Shown: piece by piece, positions 16,467-25,518 of the stretch
How positions within the stretch are numbered: the stretch's first letter is position 1
Layout of the letters: every line of letters starts with the position of its first letter
Source of the DNA: Dyella sp. A6
GTDB lineage: Bacteria; Pseudomonadota; Gammaproteobacteria; Xanthomonadales; Rhodanobacteraceae
Length of the DNA stretch: 64,000 nt
NCBI RefSeq assembly: GCF_036320485.1
Contig: NZ_CP132911.1
Span: 2,108,001 to 2,172,000 of the forward strand
Direction: 5' to 3'
Position numbers and translations under genes: made by a program
The notes under the pieces: model-generated
The model's database searches: none
Seen by the model: the letters and a program-made list of their open reading frames with translations, nothing else
What the model was told of the DNA's origin: nothing

Positions 16467-16849
16467 GACGGGTCCTCGGGCGACATAGACTCTGGACAAT
16501 GGTGACGCATCGGCCTGGCTTCAATCGCTGGACTCCAGCGAAGAGTCCCAACGGCCGGTGACGATCCGGTACTCACGCGCCATCACGGAACGCCCCGAAC
16601 CTCATGCGCGCAGGCTGGACGGACCGTGTTCGTCATCGTCCCTTTCCTCAAATACCGGCACGCGCAGCATCCACCGCGCGCTGCACGCTGCTCCCACATA
16701 CCGCGCATACGGACGCATCGGGCCGGCACTGAAGCACGCGTCGTCGTAACCCCATGCAACAAAAAGCCCGGCACCCCATGGGTACCGGGCCATGATCGAA
16801 CCATGCGGCACAGGCGTCATCCGCCGGCCGTGCATGGCCTGGGGGCTTC
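16467..16849. other. Intergenic stretch without a supported gene
   Basis: 383 bp lie between the GST start and the stop of the small exported protein at 16850. Apart from the terminator at 16761-16790 I see no gene: the short open frames here lack ribosome-binding sites, have no recognisable domain and overlap each other on both strands. The part next to 16466 should hold the GST promoter (minus strand), but no convincing -35/-10 pair was found. Confidence 0.6.
16761..16790 (-). terminator. Intrinsic terminator of the small exported protein gene
   Basis: On the minus strand an 11-bp stem with one C·A mismatch (16766-16776 with 16780-16790) and a 3-base loop is followed directly by five U residues (A-run at 16761-16765). 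It lies 60 bp after the stop codon at 16850 and is one of the few canonical intrinsic terminators in this window. Confidence 0.8.
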
Positions 16850-17200
16850 TTACTTGGCGAAGTCCACTTCGCTGCCGCGTCCCACCACCACCGGCACATT
16901 GATGTGCTTGGCGACCGGCTTGCCGTCCTTCTTCAGCACGACCGTGTACACGCCGGTCGGCAGCTCGCGGGCGAAGTAGCGCCCCTCGGAGTTGACCTTC
17001 ACTTCGCGGCCGGCACCGGTCTGCATGCTGCGGGCCGAAACCGTGTCGCCGGCCGGGGCCTTGCCGAACACCGAGCCCACGGTGGACTGGGCATTGACTG
17101 CCACAGCCGCGGCCAGGCTGCAGACACCAGCGATGGCCACCAGCATCAGCTTTGCGTTGCCGCGCTGTCCATTCGTGCGATTCGAACGTGCCTTGATCAT
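16850..17200 (-). CDS. Small exported protein consisting of a carboxypeptidase-regulatory-like (TonB-receptor N-terminal-like) domain
   Basis: 116 residues from the ATG at 17200 with GGAG about 9 bases upstream. A basic N-region (MIKARSNRTNGQRGN) and hydrophobic segment (about 19-34, ending in VNA) give a signal peptide. The mature ~80 residues read QSTVGSVFGKAPAGDTVSAR, then GREVKVNSEGRYFARELPTG and VYTVVLKKDGKPV. This pattern matches the transthyretin-like domain found at the N-terminus of Oar-type TonB-dependent receptors in Xanthomonadales, but here it stands alone with its own terminator and no barrel follows. Function is unknown; it may be a decayed receptor remnant or a dedicated periplasmic binding domain. 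Confidence 0.75.
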   Translation of the reverse strand: MIKARSNRTNGQRGNAKLMLVAIAGVCSLAAAVAVNAQSTVGSVFGKAPAGDTVSARSMQTGAGREVKVNSEGRYFARELPTGVYTVVLKKDGKPVAKHINVPVVVGRGSEVDFAK

Positions 17201-17677
17201 GAGATGAACTCCATATTGGATGGTTATCAATGTGAGCATGGACAGCGCCATGGGGAATGGCGGACTACCCAAGGGGGAAAGCGGACTGCCATCGATCGCG
17301 CCCGTCTCTTCACAAGGCACGCCGCACGCACAGCCAGCAGCAGCCCGGCATACAACGTCCATGACCGGGAGCGGCGCAAAGGCTATCCCCATGCCATCGC
17401 GCTCCATAGAGCCAAAGGTCATACCGAGTGAGGCACGACGCACAAGCCGCGCAGCGTGTGCCTGTGCGAACACATCAGTCCGGCATCTTCGCCATGCCGT
17501 CGCCTGACCCTGCAGGATCGCCGCCAAAGCCGATAGGTCAGCGACGATCCCCATCAGTACTTCGTGTGCATACGAGGCCATGCAAAGCCGCCCCTACCTA
17601 GACGAAACGATGAGGCGCCCAGGAAGAACGTGCCCCACCCCTGCCATCAGTCACCCCCTGAAGCAGAGAAAGAACCG
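17201..17677. other. Intergenic region upstream of the YtrA operon
   Basis: About 480 bp separate the divergent small exported protein gene and the YtrA operon promoter. Open frames on both strands run through it but none has a ribosome-binding site plus recognisable sequence. It presumably holds the promoter of the minus-strand gene near 17210-17260 (AT-richer than its surroundings), though I could not define the boxes. Confidence 0.5.
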
Positions 17678-17705
17678 TTGACCCGCCAAAATATGGTGTT
17701 ATAGT
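17678..17705 (+). promoter_or_regulatory. Sigma-70-type promoter of the YtrA operon
   Basis: TTGACC (17678-17683) and TATAGT (17700-17705) are separated by 16 bp, close to the sigma-70 consensus. The ATG of the first operon gene is at 17748, leaving a leader of about 35 bases with AAGGAGG. The -10 box lies inside the palindrome at 17695-17718, so a repressor bound there would block RNA polymerase. Confidence 0.75.
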
Positions 17706-17718
17706 TAACTACAACACC
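17695..17718. promoter_or_regulatory. Palindromic operator, GGTG-N16-CACC, probable YtrA/GntR binding site
   Basis: The 24 bp from 17695 to 17718 form an inverted repeat with a single mismatched pair: GGTGTTATAGTT on the left and AACTACAACACC on the right. The ends fit GGTG-N16-CACC, the pattern I recall as reported for YtrA-subfamily GntR regulators in Xanthomonas. It overlaps the -10 box and lies upstream of an operon that encodes such a regulator, so autorepression is the natural reading. Confidence 0.75.
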
Positions 17719-17747
17719 GGTCAACGACATCACCAAGGAGGTTCGCC

Positions 17748-18143
17748 ATGAAAAGCACATCGCTCTACGCCAACAGCTTCGCTACCGCACCGACGGACGA
17801 AGTCTTTGCCACGGCACCGGCCCACACCACCCGCCTGCTCTCGCTGGTCGCGGCCGTGCTGATCACCGGCCTGGGCGTGTTCGCCCTGAGCCATGGCAGT
17901 GCAGGCGCCCTGCCCGGCATGGTCGACGGCATCAAGGTCACCACGCTGGCACCGGTGCAGGTGCGGCCGACCGCCGCAGAATTGCGCGCAGCCCTGCAGG
18001 GTGTCGACATGGAGACGGGAGCCGCGGTGATGTCCCTGCCGCATACCGTCGCAACCGGCGCAGGCATGCTCGGTGCGCAGTTGGCCATGCCCTACTATTC
18101 CTTCGGCAATACCCACAGCAAAAGCGTCAGCACCAAGGAATAA
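17748..18143 (+). CDS. Hypothetical small single-pass membrane protein, first gene of the YtrA operon
   Basis: 131 residues with a strong AAGGAGG site 8 bases before the ATG. A polar N-terminus (about 1-27) precedes one transmembrane segment (LLSLVAAVLITGLGVFALS, about 30-48), then an extracytoplasmic or soluble tail with VTTLAPVQVRPTAAELRAAL and a Ser/His/Lys-rich end. I recognise no domain. Its position, 3 bases before the GntR gene, makes it part of the regulated unit. It could be an accessory subunit or stress sensor of the ABC transporter downstream. Similar small proteins precede ytrA genes in related bacteria as far as I recall. Confidence 0.7.
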   Translation: MKSTSLYANSFATAPTDEVFATAPAHTTRLLSLVAAVLITGLGVFALSHGSAGALPGMVDGIKVTTLAPVQVRPTAAELRAALQGVDMETGAAVMSLPHTVATGAGMLGAQLAMPYYSFGNTHSKSVSTKE

Positions 18144-18146
18144 CTC

Positions 18147-18521
18147 ATGACCATCACCTGGAACGACAGCGTCCCGATCTATCGCCAGCTACGCGAACGC
18201 GTGGTGGCGATGATCCTGGACGGCGCCTTGAACGAGGGCGACCCGCTGCCGTCGGTACGCCAGGTGGCTGCGGACTTCCAGATCAATCCGCTGACCGTGT
18301 CGAAGGCGTATCAGGAACTGGTCGACGACCAACTGGTTGAAAAAAGGAGGGGGCTGGGCATGTTTGTCATCGATGGAGCACGCGACGCGCTGCTGAAATC
18401 CGAACGCGAGCGCTTTCTGCGCGAGGAATGGCCCATGCTTTACGCACGCCTGCAACGGCTGGGCCTGGACCTGAAGACGCTGATGCGCGAAGCCGACAAG
18501 GCGAACGGAGAAACGCCATGA
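18147..18521 (+). CDS. GntR-family transcriptional regulator, YtrA subfamily
   Basis: 124 residues: an N-terminal winged helix-turn-helix (IYRQLRERVVAMILDG, then LPSVRQVAADFQINPLTVSKAYQEL, about 11-58, and the wing LVEKRRGLGMFV), followed by only ~50 residues of helical dimerisation region. The short C-terminus is diagnostic of the YtrA subfamily, which lacks a large effector domain and normally controls its own ABC transporter operon. The operator at 17695-17718 is its probable target. The stop overlaps the ATG of the ABC ATPase gene (ATGA). The inducer is unknown; cell-envelope antibiotics are inducers for relatives. Confidence 0.93.
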   Translation: MTITWNDSVPIYRQLRERVVAMILDGALNEGDPLPSVRQVAADFQINPLTVSKAYQELVDDQLVEKRRGLGMFVIDGARDALLKSERERFLREEWPMLYARLQRLGLDLKTLMREADKANGETP

Positions 18522-19375
18522 GCGCCGTGATCACTGCCACGGAACTGACCAAGCGCTACCGCAACACCGCTGCGCTGGACAAGGCCAGCTTCCGTATCGA
18601 GTCCGGCCGCATCGTGGGGCTGATCGGCCCCAACGGCGCCGGCAAGACCACTGCGCTGAAGGCGATCCTGGGTCTCACCGATTTCCAGGGCGAACTGGAC
18701 GTGCTCGGACTGGACCCCCGCAAGCAGCGCGACAAGCTGATGGAGCAGGTCTGCTTCATCGCCGACGTCGCGGTGCTGCCGCGCTGGATCCGGGTTCGCG
18801 AGGCGGTGGACTTCGTCGCCAACGTACATCCGCGTTTCAACCGCGCCAAGTGCGAAACGTTCCTGGCCCGCACCAAGCTCACCCCTGACCAGCGCGTGCG
18901 GCAGATGTCCAAGGGCATGATCGTGCAGCTGCACCTGGCCCTGGTGATGGCGATCGACGCCCGCCTGCTGGTGCTGGACGAGCCCACTCTGGGCCTGGAC
19001 ATCCTCTATCGCAAGCAGTTCTACCAGAGCCTGCTGGAAGACTACTTCGACGAGAACAAGACCATCATCGTCACCACCCACCAGGTAGAGGAAGTCGAGC
19101 ACATCCTCACCGACCTGATGTTCATCCGCGACGGCCGCATCGTCCTGGATACCGACATGGATGCCATGGGTGAACGCTTCACCGAAGTCATGGTGGACGC
19201 CAGTCGCACCGCCGAGGCGCGCGCGCTGAAACCCATCGACGAACGGCAGGTGTTCGGCAAAAGCATTTTCCTGTTCGACGGCGCCGATCGCGCTGCATTG
19301 GAGGCGCTGGGCGAAATCCGCCGCCCCTCCGTCAGCGACCTGTTCGTCGCCACCATGAAGGGGACCTACGCATGA
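18518..19375 (+). CDS. ABC transporter ATP-binding protein (YtrB-like)
   Basis: 285 residues. Walker A is GPNGAGKTT (about 37-45), Walker B is LLVLDEPT and the switch His is in IIVTTHQVEEVEH. The signature motif is degenerate, MSKGM in place of LSGGQ, as is often seen in YtrB/EcsA-like exporters. A C-terminal ~70-residue domain follows. It would energise the membrane subunit encoded immediately downstream. Both junctions (with gntR and with the permease gene) are ATGA overlaps, showing translational coupling. The substrate is not known. Confidence 0.93.
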   Translation: MSAVITATELTKRYRNTAALDKASFRIESGRIVGLIGPNGAGKTTALKAILGLTDFQGELDVLGLDPRKQRDKLMEQVCFIADVAVLPRWIRVREAVDFVANVHPRFNRAKCETFLARTKLTPDQRVRQMSKGMIVQLHLALVMAIDARLLVLDEPTLGLDILYRKQFYQSLLEDYFDENKTIIVTTHQVEEVEHILTDLMFIRDGRIVLDTDMDAMGERFTEVMVDASRTAEARALKPIDERQVFGKSIFLFDGADRAALEALGEIRRPSVSDLFVATMKGTYA

Positions 19376-20346
19376 AAACCCCGGCTCTGAACGAAATGTA
19401 CTGGCTGGTGAAACGGGAATTCTGGGAACACCGCGGCGGTTTTTTGTGGACGCCGGTGATTACCGGCGGCGTGTTCCTGGTGCTGAACCTGATGGGCATC
19501 ATCACTGGCGAGGTGCTGCGGGTACAGCACGGCATCACCTTCGGTGCCGGTGGCGGCAACATCAACCTGTTCAAGCAGGCGCTGGCCTCGGGCGACATGG
19601 CCAAGGTGGGCTTCGGGCTGGACATCATGATGCTCTCCAGCAGCGGCATCATCAGCGTCATCCTCGGCTTCGTGCTGTTCTTCTACTACCTGGGCGCGCT
19701 CTACGACGAGCGGCGCGATCGCAGCCTGCTGTTCTGGAAGTCGCTGCCGATCTCGGACACCGCGACCGTGCTATCCAAGGTGGCCGCCGGCGCCGTGCTT
19801 GCCCCGGTCATTGCGGTGGTCTGCGGTGTGGTGACGGGCATCCTGATGCTGCTGATGTACACGGTGACGCTGTCCTTCCACGGCATCAGCATGTGGCACC
19901 TGCTGACCCTGGCGCACCCGTTCCAGATCACTGCCAACCTAATCGGCATCATCCCGCTCTATTTCATCTGGGCCCTGCCCGCCATCGGCTGGCTGCTGCT
20001 CTGCTCCGCCTGGGCGCGCAGCAAGCCGTTCCTGTGGGCGGTGGCGCTGCCGATCGGCACCGGCATCGTGATCGGCTGGTTCCATCTGCTGGGTTCCATC
20101 GGCATGGGCAGCGAGTGGTACTGGAAATACGTCAGCGGCCGTTTCCTGCTCAGCGTCTTTCCCGGCGGCTGGCTGGGATTCGGGCACATGACCGACCTTG
20201 GCAACGGCGCCCATGCGCTGGACATCCTGCACGTCGAATATGCCTACCGTGTGCTGTCTTCTCCCTCGATCTGGATCGAAGCCGCCGTCGGCATCGCCAT
20301 GATCGCCGGTGCCATCTGGCTGCGCCGCTGGCGCGACGACAGCTGA
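19372..20346 (+). CDS. ABC transporter permease (ABC-2/YtrC-like)
   Basis: 324 residues with about six to seven hydrophobic segments (for example near 24-41, 88-106, 141-166, 186-210, 220-240 and 293-312). The N-terminus MYWLVKREFWEHRGGFLWTP is the usual cytoplasmic entry helix of ABC-2-type permeases linked to YtrA/YtrB. It starts inside the stop of the ATPase gene. Together the two proteins would form an exporter or membrane-protection transporter homodimer. The permease contains a polar loop, DERRDRSLLFWKSLPISD, that is the recognisable conserved motif of this permease group. Confidence 0.9.
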   Translation: MKTPALNEMYWLVKREFWEHRGGFLWTPVITGGVFLVLNLMGIITGEVLRVQHGITFGAGGGNINLFKQALASGDMAKVGFGLDIMMLSSSGIISVILGFVLFFYYLGALYDERRDRSLLFWKSLPISDTATVLSKVAAGAVLAPVIAVVCGVVTGILMLLMYTVTLSFHGISMWHLLTLAHPFQITANLIGIIPLYFIWALPAIGWLLLCSAWARSKPFLWAVALPIGTGIVIGWFHLLGSIGMGSEWYWKYVSGRFLLSVFPGGWLGFGHMTDLGNGAHALDILHVEYAYRVLSSPSIWIEAAVGIAMIAGAIWLRRWRDDS

Positions 20347-20381
20347 CATTCAACGCTTACGACCACCAAGGGAGCCTATCG

Positions 20382-21065
20382 ATGAAAAGCCATGCCATCG
20401 CTACCTGTGTTCTCGCCTCGGCGCTATTGCTGCCACTGGCGGCCTGCAGCCAGAGCGGTCAGGGAGGCGCCACTGCCTCCAACGGAAACCCCGCCAGCGC
20501 ATCGTCGTCGCTGATTTCCAGGGAAATCGCGAAGGGCATGCAGAAAGCCAAGCAGGAACTGCTGACCCAGGACATCGACGTGGACAGCATTCATATCGGC
20601 CATGGCATGTCGGATACGCCGGACAATCTGCCCAAGGCAGTGATCACTCCGCAAGGTGACCTGAAAATCGCCGGAAAGATCGAGCCGGCCACGCCGGAGC
20701 AACACGCCATGCTGCTGGCCTACCGCACGCAGCTCATCGGCATCGCCGATGCAGGCATGGATATCGGGGCACGCGGTGCCGGCCTGGGCGTGAGTGCGGC
20801 GAAGGAAGCGATCTTGGGTGCTATCGCCGGCAAGAGCGACAAGCAGATCAACGCAGCCATCCAGCCCCAGACCAAGGGAATCCAGGCCGCCGCCCTGCAG
20901 TTGTGCAAGCGCATGCCGGCGGTGCTGGCCACCCAGCAGCAGCTGGCCGCCAACATGCCCGCCTTCAAGCCCTACGCCACCCTGACCCAGAAAGACGTGG
21001 ACGACTGCGGCAAGGACAGCACCGACCAGAACGGCAAACACGGCGTGGTCATTTTTTCCGACTGA
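20382..21065 (+). CDS. YggN-like (DUF2884) lipoprotein 1
   Basis: 227 residues with a lipoprotein signal (LLLPLAAC, lipidated Cys about residue 22) followed by a Gly/Ser/Asn linker. The body contains VITPQGDLKIAGKIEPATPEQHAMLLAYRTQL, the pattern typical of YggN/DUF2884 proteins, and a helical C-terminal half ending QLAANMPAFKPYATLTQKDVDDC. GGGAG precedes the ATG at 20382. It starts 35 bp after the permease gene and probably belongs to the operon. The next gene encodes a shorter paralogue with the same central and terminal motifs. Function is unknown; an envelope role linked to the transporter is inferred from context. Confidence 0.75.
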   Translation: MKSHAIATCVLASALLLPLAACSQSGQGGATASNGNPASASSSLISREIAKGMQKAKQELLTQDIDVDSIHIGHGMSDTPDNLPKAVITPQGDLKIAGKIEPATPEQHAMLLAYRTQLIGIADAGMDIGARGAGLGVSAAKEAILGAIAGKSDKQINAAIQPQTKGIQAAALQLCKRMPAVLATQQQLAANMPAFKPYATLTQKDVDDCGKDSTDQNGKHGVVIFSD

Positions 21066-21125
21066 CCCGCGTCAGTCGGCGAAATCTCTGGCCGCGCCTC
21101 TTTGCCCACCACCAGGAGAACACAT

Positions 21126-21662
21126 GTGCGGTATGCAACACGGTCATTTCAGGGCCTCGCGCTCGCGCTAGGTGTCGGCACACTGGCCGCCTGCGGCGCC
21201 CCCACCGTCATGAGCATGGCGAACGGCACCATCATCCTGCATGCCGACGAGGTGAGCCTGCATGTCGGCGGCGCACCCGATGCAAGCATCGAGGCCAACG
21301 GCGACTTCGCCGTCGACGGCCACAAGGTTGCCACGACCGCCGCCGAACACGCCCTTCTGGCAGCTTATGTCCAGAACGTGCGCGACGTTCGCGAAAAGGG
21401 GCTTTCGATGGGCAAGACCGGCGTCAACATGGCCGTCAAGGCAGTCAGCGCGGCGGTCTCGTCCTCGTCCGGCAGTGCCGACAAGGCGGCGGATGCCGGG
21501 TCGAAACGGATCAAGACCCTGAACATGGCGATCTGCAATGACACCGCCGCGATCAAGCAGGCACAGGATGCGCTGGGCAACCAGCTGGCGGCCTTCAAGC
21601 CCTACGCGACCATCGTCGGCGCCGCCGATGTGTCCGATTGCATGAAGGACGCCAACGACTGA
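21126..21662 (+). CDS. YggN-like (DUF2884) lipoprotein 2, paralogue of the previous gene
   Basis: 178 residues starting at a GTG (21126) with AGGAGA 8 bases upstream; the nearby ATG at 21124 is in a different frame that stops after 15 codons. The signal ends in LGVGTLAAC, a lipobox. The mature protein repeats the layout of its neighbour: IEANGDFAVDGHKVATTAAEHALLAAYVQNV in the middle and QLAAFKPYATIVGAADVSDC at the end. It lacks the longer linker of the first copy. The FKPYAT segment and terminal Cys are shared, so the two are tandem duplicates that have diverged. It is likely the last gene of the YtrA operon, followed by a hairpin. Confidence 0.75.
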   Translation: MRYATRSFQGLALALGVGTLAACGAPTVMSMANGTIILHADEVSLHVGGAPDASIEANGDFAVDGHKVATTAAEHALLAAYVQNVRDVREKGLSMGKTGVNMAVKAVSAAVSSSSGSADKAADAGSKRIKTLNMAICNDTAAIKQAQDALGNQLAAFKPYATIVGAADVSDCMKDAND

Positions 21663-21673
21663 CCCGGAACCGG

Positions 21674-21698
21674 GACTGCAGCAAGGAACGCTGCAGTC
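21674..21698. terminator. Hairpin at the end of the YtrA operon
   Basis: A 9-bp perfect stem (21674-21682 with 21690-21698, 7-base loop) begins 12 bp after the last lipoprotein stop. No U-tract follows on the plus strand. It lies between convergent transcripts (lipoprotein and fumC). Confidence 0.5.
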
Positions 21699-21784
21699 AC
21701 CGACGGCATATCCATGAAGCGGGCATAGCATGCCGGAACAAGCCGCATGCAGGCGTACCAGGGGTCATCGCACCCAGCCGGCAC

Positions 21785-23167
21785 TCATGCCTCGCGGATG
21801 CCACCGCGCGTCAACGCCAGCGGGTCCAGCAGTTTCTGCAGCTCGGCCCTTGGCATGCCGGTAGCCTCCAGTGCCACGTCGATGACCGGCCGCTTCTCCT
21901 TGTAGGCCTGCTTGGCTATCGCCACACCCTTCTCATAGCCGATCACCGGATTGAGTGCGGTAACCAGAATCGGGTTCATCGCCAGCGCCTGCTCGACCCG
22001 CGCGGTGTTGACCTTGAAGCCGGCGATAGCCTTGTCCGCCAGCAGGCGCGACACCTGGGCCAGGATGCCGATGGACTGCAGCAGGTTGTACGCGATCAGC
22101 GGCAGCATCACGTTGAGCTGGAAGTTGCCGGACTGGCCCGCGACGGTGATCGTCGCGTCGTTGCCGATCACCTGCGCCGCCACCATCGCGGTGGCTTCGG
22201 GGATCACCGGATTCACCTTGCCGGGCATGATCGACGACCCCGGCTGCAGCGCAGGCAGCTCGATCTCGCCCAGCCCGGCCAGCGGCCCGGAATTCATCCA
22301 GCGCAGGTCGTTGGCGATTTTCATCAAAGCCACCGCCAGCGTCTTCAGCGCGCCGGAAAGCTCCACTGCCGCGTCCTGTCCGGCCATGCCCTCGAAATAG
22401 TTCTCGGCCGACTCGAACCGTACTCCGGTCAGCTTTTTCAGAGCCTGCGCGACCGCCGGACCGAACTTCGGGTCGGCGTTAATGCCGGTGCCCACGGCCG
22501 TACCTCCCAGCGGCAGGCGACGCATGCGTTTCAGTGCATCCTCGATCCGCTCGATCGCCGCGCCGACCTGTGCCGCCCAGCCGGACAGCTCCTGCCCGAA
22601 CGTGACCGGCATGGCATCCATCAGATGGGTGCGCCCGGTCTTGGGCACCTTGCCCAGCGAGCGGGCGCGCCGCAGGATCGTCTGGCGCAGGTGCTTCAGC
22701 GCCGGCAGCAGCTGCTCGTGCGTTTCCAGCGCGGCACTGACATGGATGGTGGTCGGGATAACATCGTTCGAGCTCTGCCCGTAGTTGACGTGGTCGTTGG
22801 GGTGCACCGTGCTGCCGGCCTTCGCGGCCAGGTGCGCGATCACCTCGTTGGCATTCATGTTCGTGCTGGTGCCCGAACCGGTCTGGAACACGTCGATCGG
22901 GAACTGGTCGTCGTGATGCCCCTCGGCCACCGCCATCGCTGCCTTGCGGATTGCCCCGGCCCGGGTCTTTTTAAGGTGACCCAGCGTGAAGTTCGATTCG
23001 GCCGCCGCGGCCTTGACCAGCCCCAGCGCGCGAATGAAGGCCCGTGGCAGATGCAGCCCCGAGATCGGGAAGTTGTCGATGGCGCGCTGGGTCTGCGCGC
23101 CGTACAGGGCGTCGGCGGGCACCTTGAGTTCGCCCATGCTGTCGTGTTCGATGCGGAACGGGTTCAT
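21785..23167 (-). CDS. fumC: Fumarate hydratase class II
   Basis: 460 residues from the ATG at 23167 (AAGGATCC upstream); the longer frame to 23311 is not supported. It catalyses reversible hydration of fumarate to L-malate in the TCA cycle as a cytosolic, iron-independent tetramer. Motifs are TGSGTSTNMNANEV (substrate site), GRTHLMDAMPV, the catalytic-loop signature GSSIMPGKVNPV and the fumarase-type C-terminus. Length matches class II enzymes (about 460). It is divergently transcribed from purB, another enzyme of the same superfamily. A 169-bp region separates them. Confidence 0.97.
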   Translation of the reverse strand: MNPFRIEHDSMGELKVPADALYGAQTQRAIDNFPISGLHLPRAFIRALGLVKAAAAESNFTLGHLKKTRAGAIRKAAMAVAEGHHDDQFPIDVFQTGSGTSTNMNANEVIAHLAAKAGSTVHPNDHVNYGQSSNDVIPTTIHVSAALETHEQLLPALKHLRQTILRRARSLGKVPKTGRTHLMDAMPVTFGQELSGWAAQVGAAIERIEDALKRMRRLPLGGTAVGTGINADPKFGPAVAQALKKLTGVRFESAENYFEGMAGQDAAVELSGALKTLAVALMKIANDLRWMNSGPLAGLGEIELPALQPGSSIMPGKVNPVIPEATAMVAAQVIGNDATITVAGQSGNFQLNVMLPLIAYNLLQSIGILAQVSRLLADKAIAGFKVNTARVEQALAMNPILVTALNPVIGYEKGVAIAKQAYKEKRPVIDVALEATGMPRAELQKLLDPLALTRGGIREA

Positions 23168-23222
23168 GCGGGGATCCTTGGTGGAAAGCCGCATGACTAT
23201 AGGCCGCAGGGCGTGAGCCTGA

Positions 23223-24704
<1,482 letters not shown>

Positions 24705-24744
24705 TGGCGTCGTTCATACGCCCGCCCGGCCCGGCGTCCACGCC

Positions 24745-25497
24745 ATGATCGAGTGGGCGGACTTCCTGACCTATGCCGGCGTGGGTGCTGCCGCCCAGCT
24801 GATCGATGGCGCCCTGGGCATGGCCTATGGCGTCACCTCGGCCGGCATGCTGCTGAGCCTGGGCATGCCGCCGGCCATGGCCAGCGCCAGCGTGCACTAT
24901 GCCGAGACCTTCACCAGCGGGGCCTCCGGCATCAGCCACCTGTGGGCCGGCAATGTCCGCCGCAAGCTGTTCCTCGCGCTGGTCATGACCGGCGTCATCG
25001 GCGCACTGATCGGCGCCATGCTACTGGTCCACATGCCCTCACACTGGGCCCGGCTGGTACTGACCCCCTACCTGCTGCTGATTGGCGTGTTCCTGCTGTT
25101 CCGTACCCTCCGCAGCAGCAACAGCCGGCGCACGGACGTGCCCCGTGGCACGGCACCGCTGGGGCTTGTCGCCGGCGTGCTCGACGCCGTCGGCGGGGGC
25201 GGCTGGAGCGCCTTGACCGTCACCACACTGGTCGCCCGCGGGATGGAACCGCGCAGCGTGATCGGCAGCGTGCACCTGGCCAAGTGCCTGGTCAGCCTGG
25301 TGGCCAGCATCAGCTTCCTGTTCACCATCGGCACCGGCAAGCCCAGCGTGATTGCCGGACTGATCGCCGGCGGTGTGATCGCGGCCCCGTTCGGCGCACT
25401 GCTGGTACGACGGATTCCCCCGCGCCTCACCACCCTGCTGGCCGGGCTGACCGTGCTGGCGCTGGGCGTGAACAACGCTATCGCGCTGCTGCACTGA
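24745..25497 (+). CDS. TauE/SafE-family sulfite/organosulfonate permease
   Basis: 250 residues, almost entirely hydrophobic with about eight transmembrane segments. It begins with ADFLTYAGVGAAAQLIDGALGMAYGV, the first half of the TauE/SafE repeat, and has GGGWSALTVTTL in the second half. The family exports or imports small anions such as sulfite, sulfoacetate or taurine-related compounds across the inner membrane. Substrate cannot be assigned. It follows purB by 41 bp, and the next gene (roxA) begins 22 bp later, so a common transcript is possible. Confidence 0.9.
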   Translation: MIEWADFLTYAGVGAAAQLIDGALGMAYGVTSAGMLLSLGMPPAMASASVHYAETFTSGASGISHLWAGNVRRKLFLALVMTGVIGALIGAMLLVHMPSHWARLVLTPYLLLIGVFLLFRTLRSSNSRRTDVPRGTAPLGLVAGVLDAVGGGGWSALTVTTLVARGMEPRSVIGSVHLAKCLVSLVASISFLFTIGTGKPSVIAGLIAGGVIAAPFGALLVRRIPPRLTTLLAGLTVLALGVNNAIALLH

Positions 25498-25518
25498 GGT
25501 ACGGGCCGCGCGGCTACA

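Noticed and set aside
17220..17581. Longer version of the small exported protein starting at 17581
   Set aside because: The upstream part has no homology or binding site, and the signal peptide begins at the methionine at 17200.
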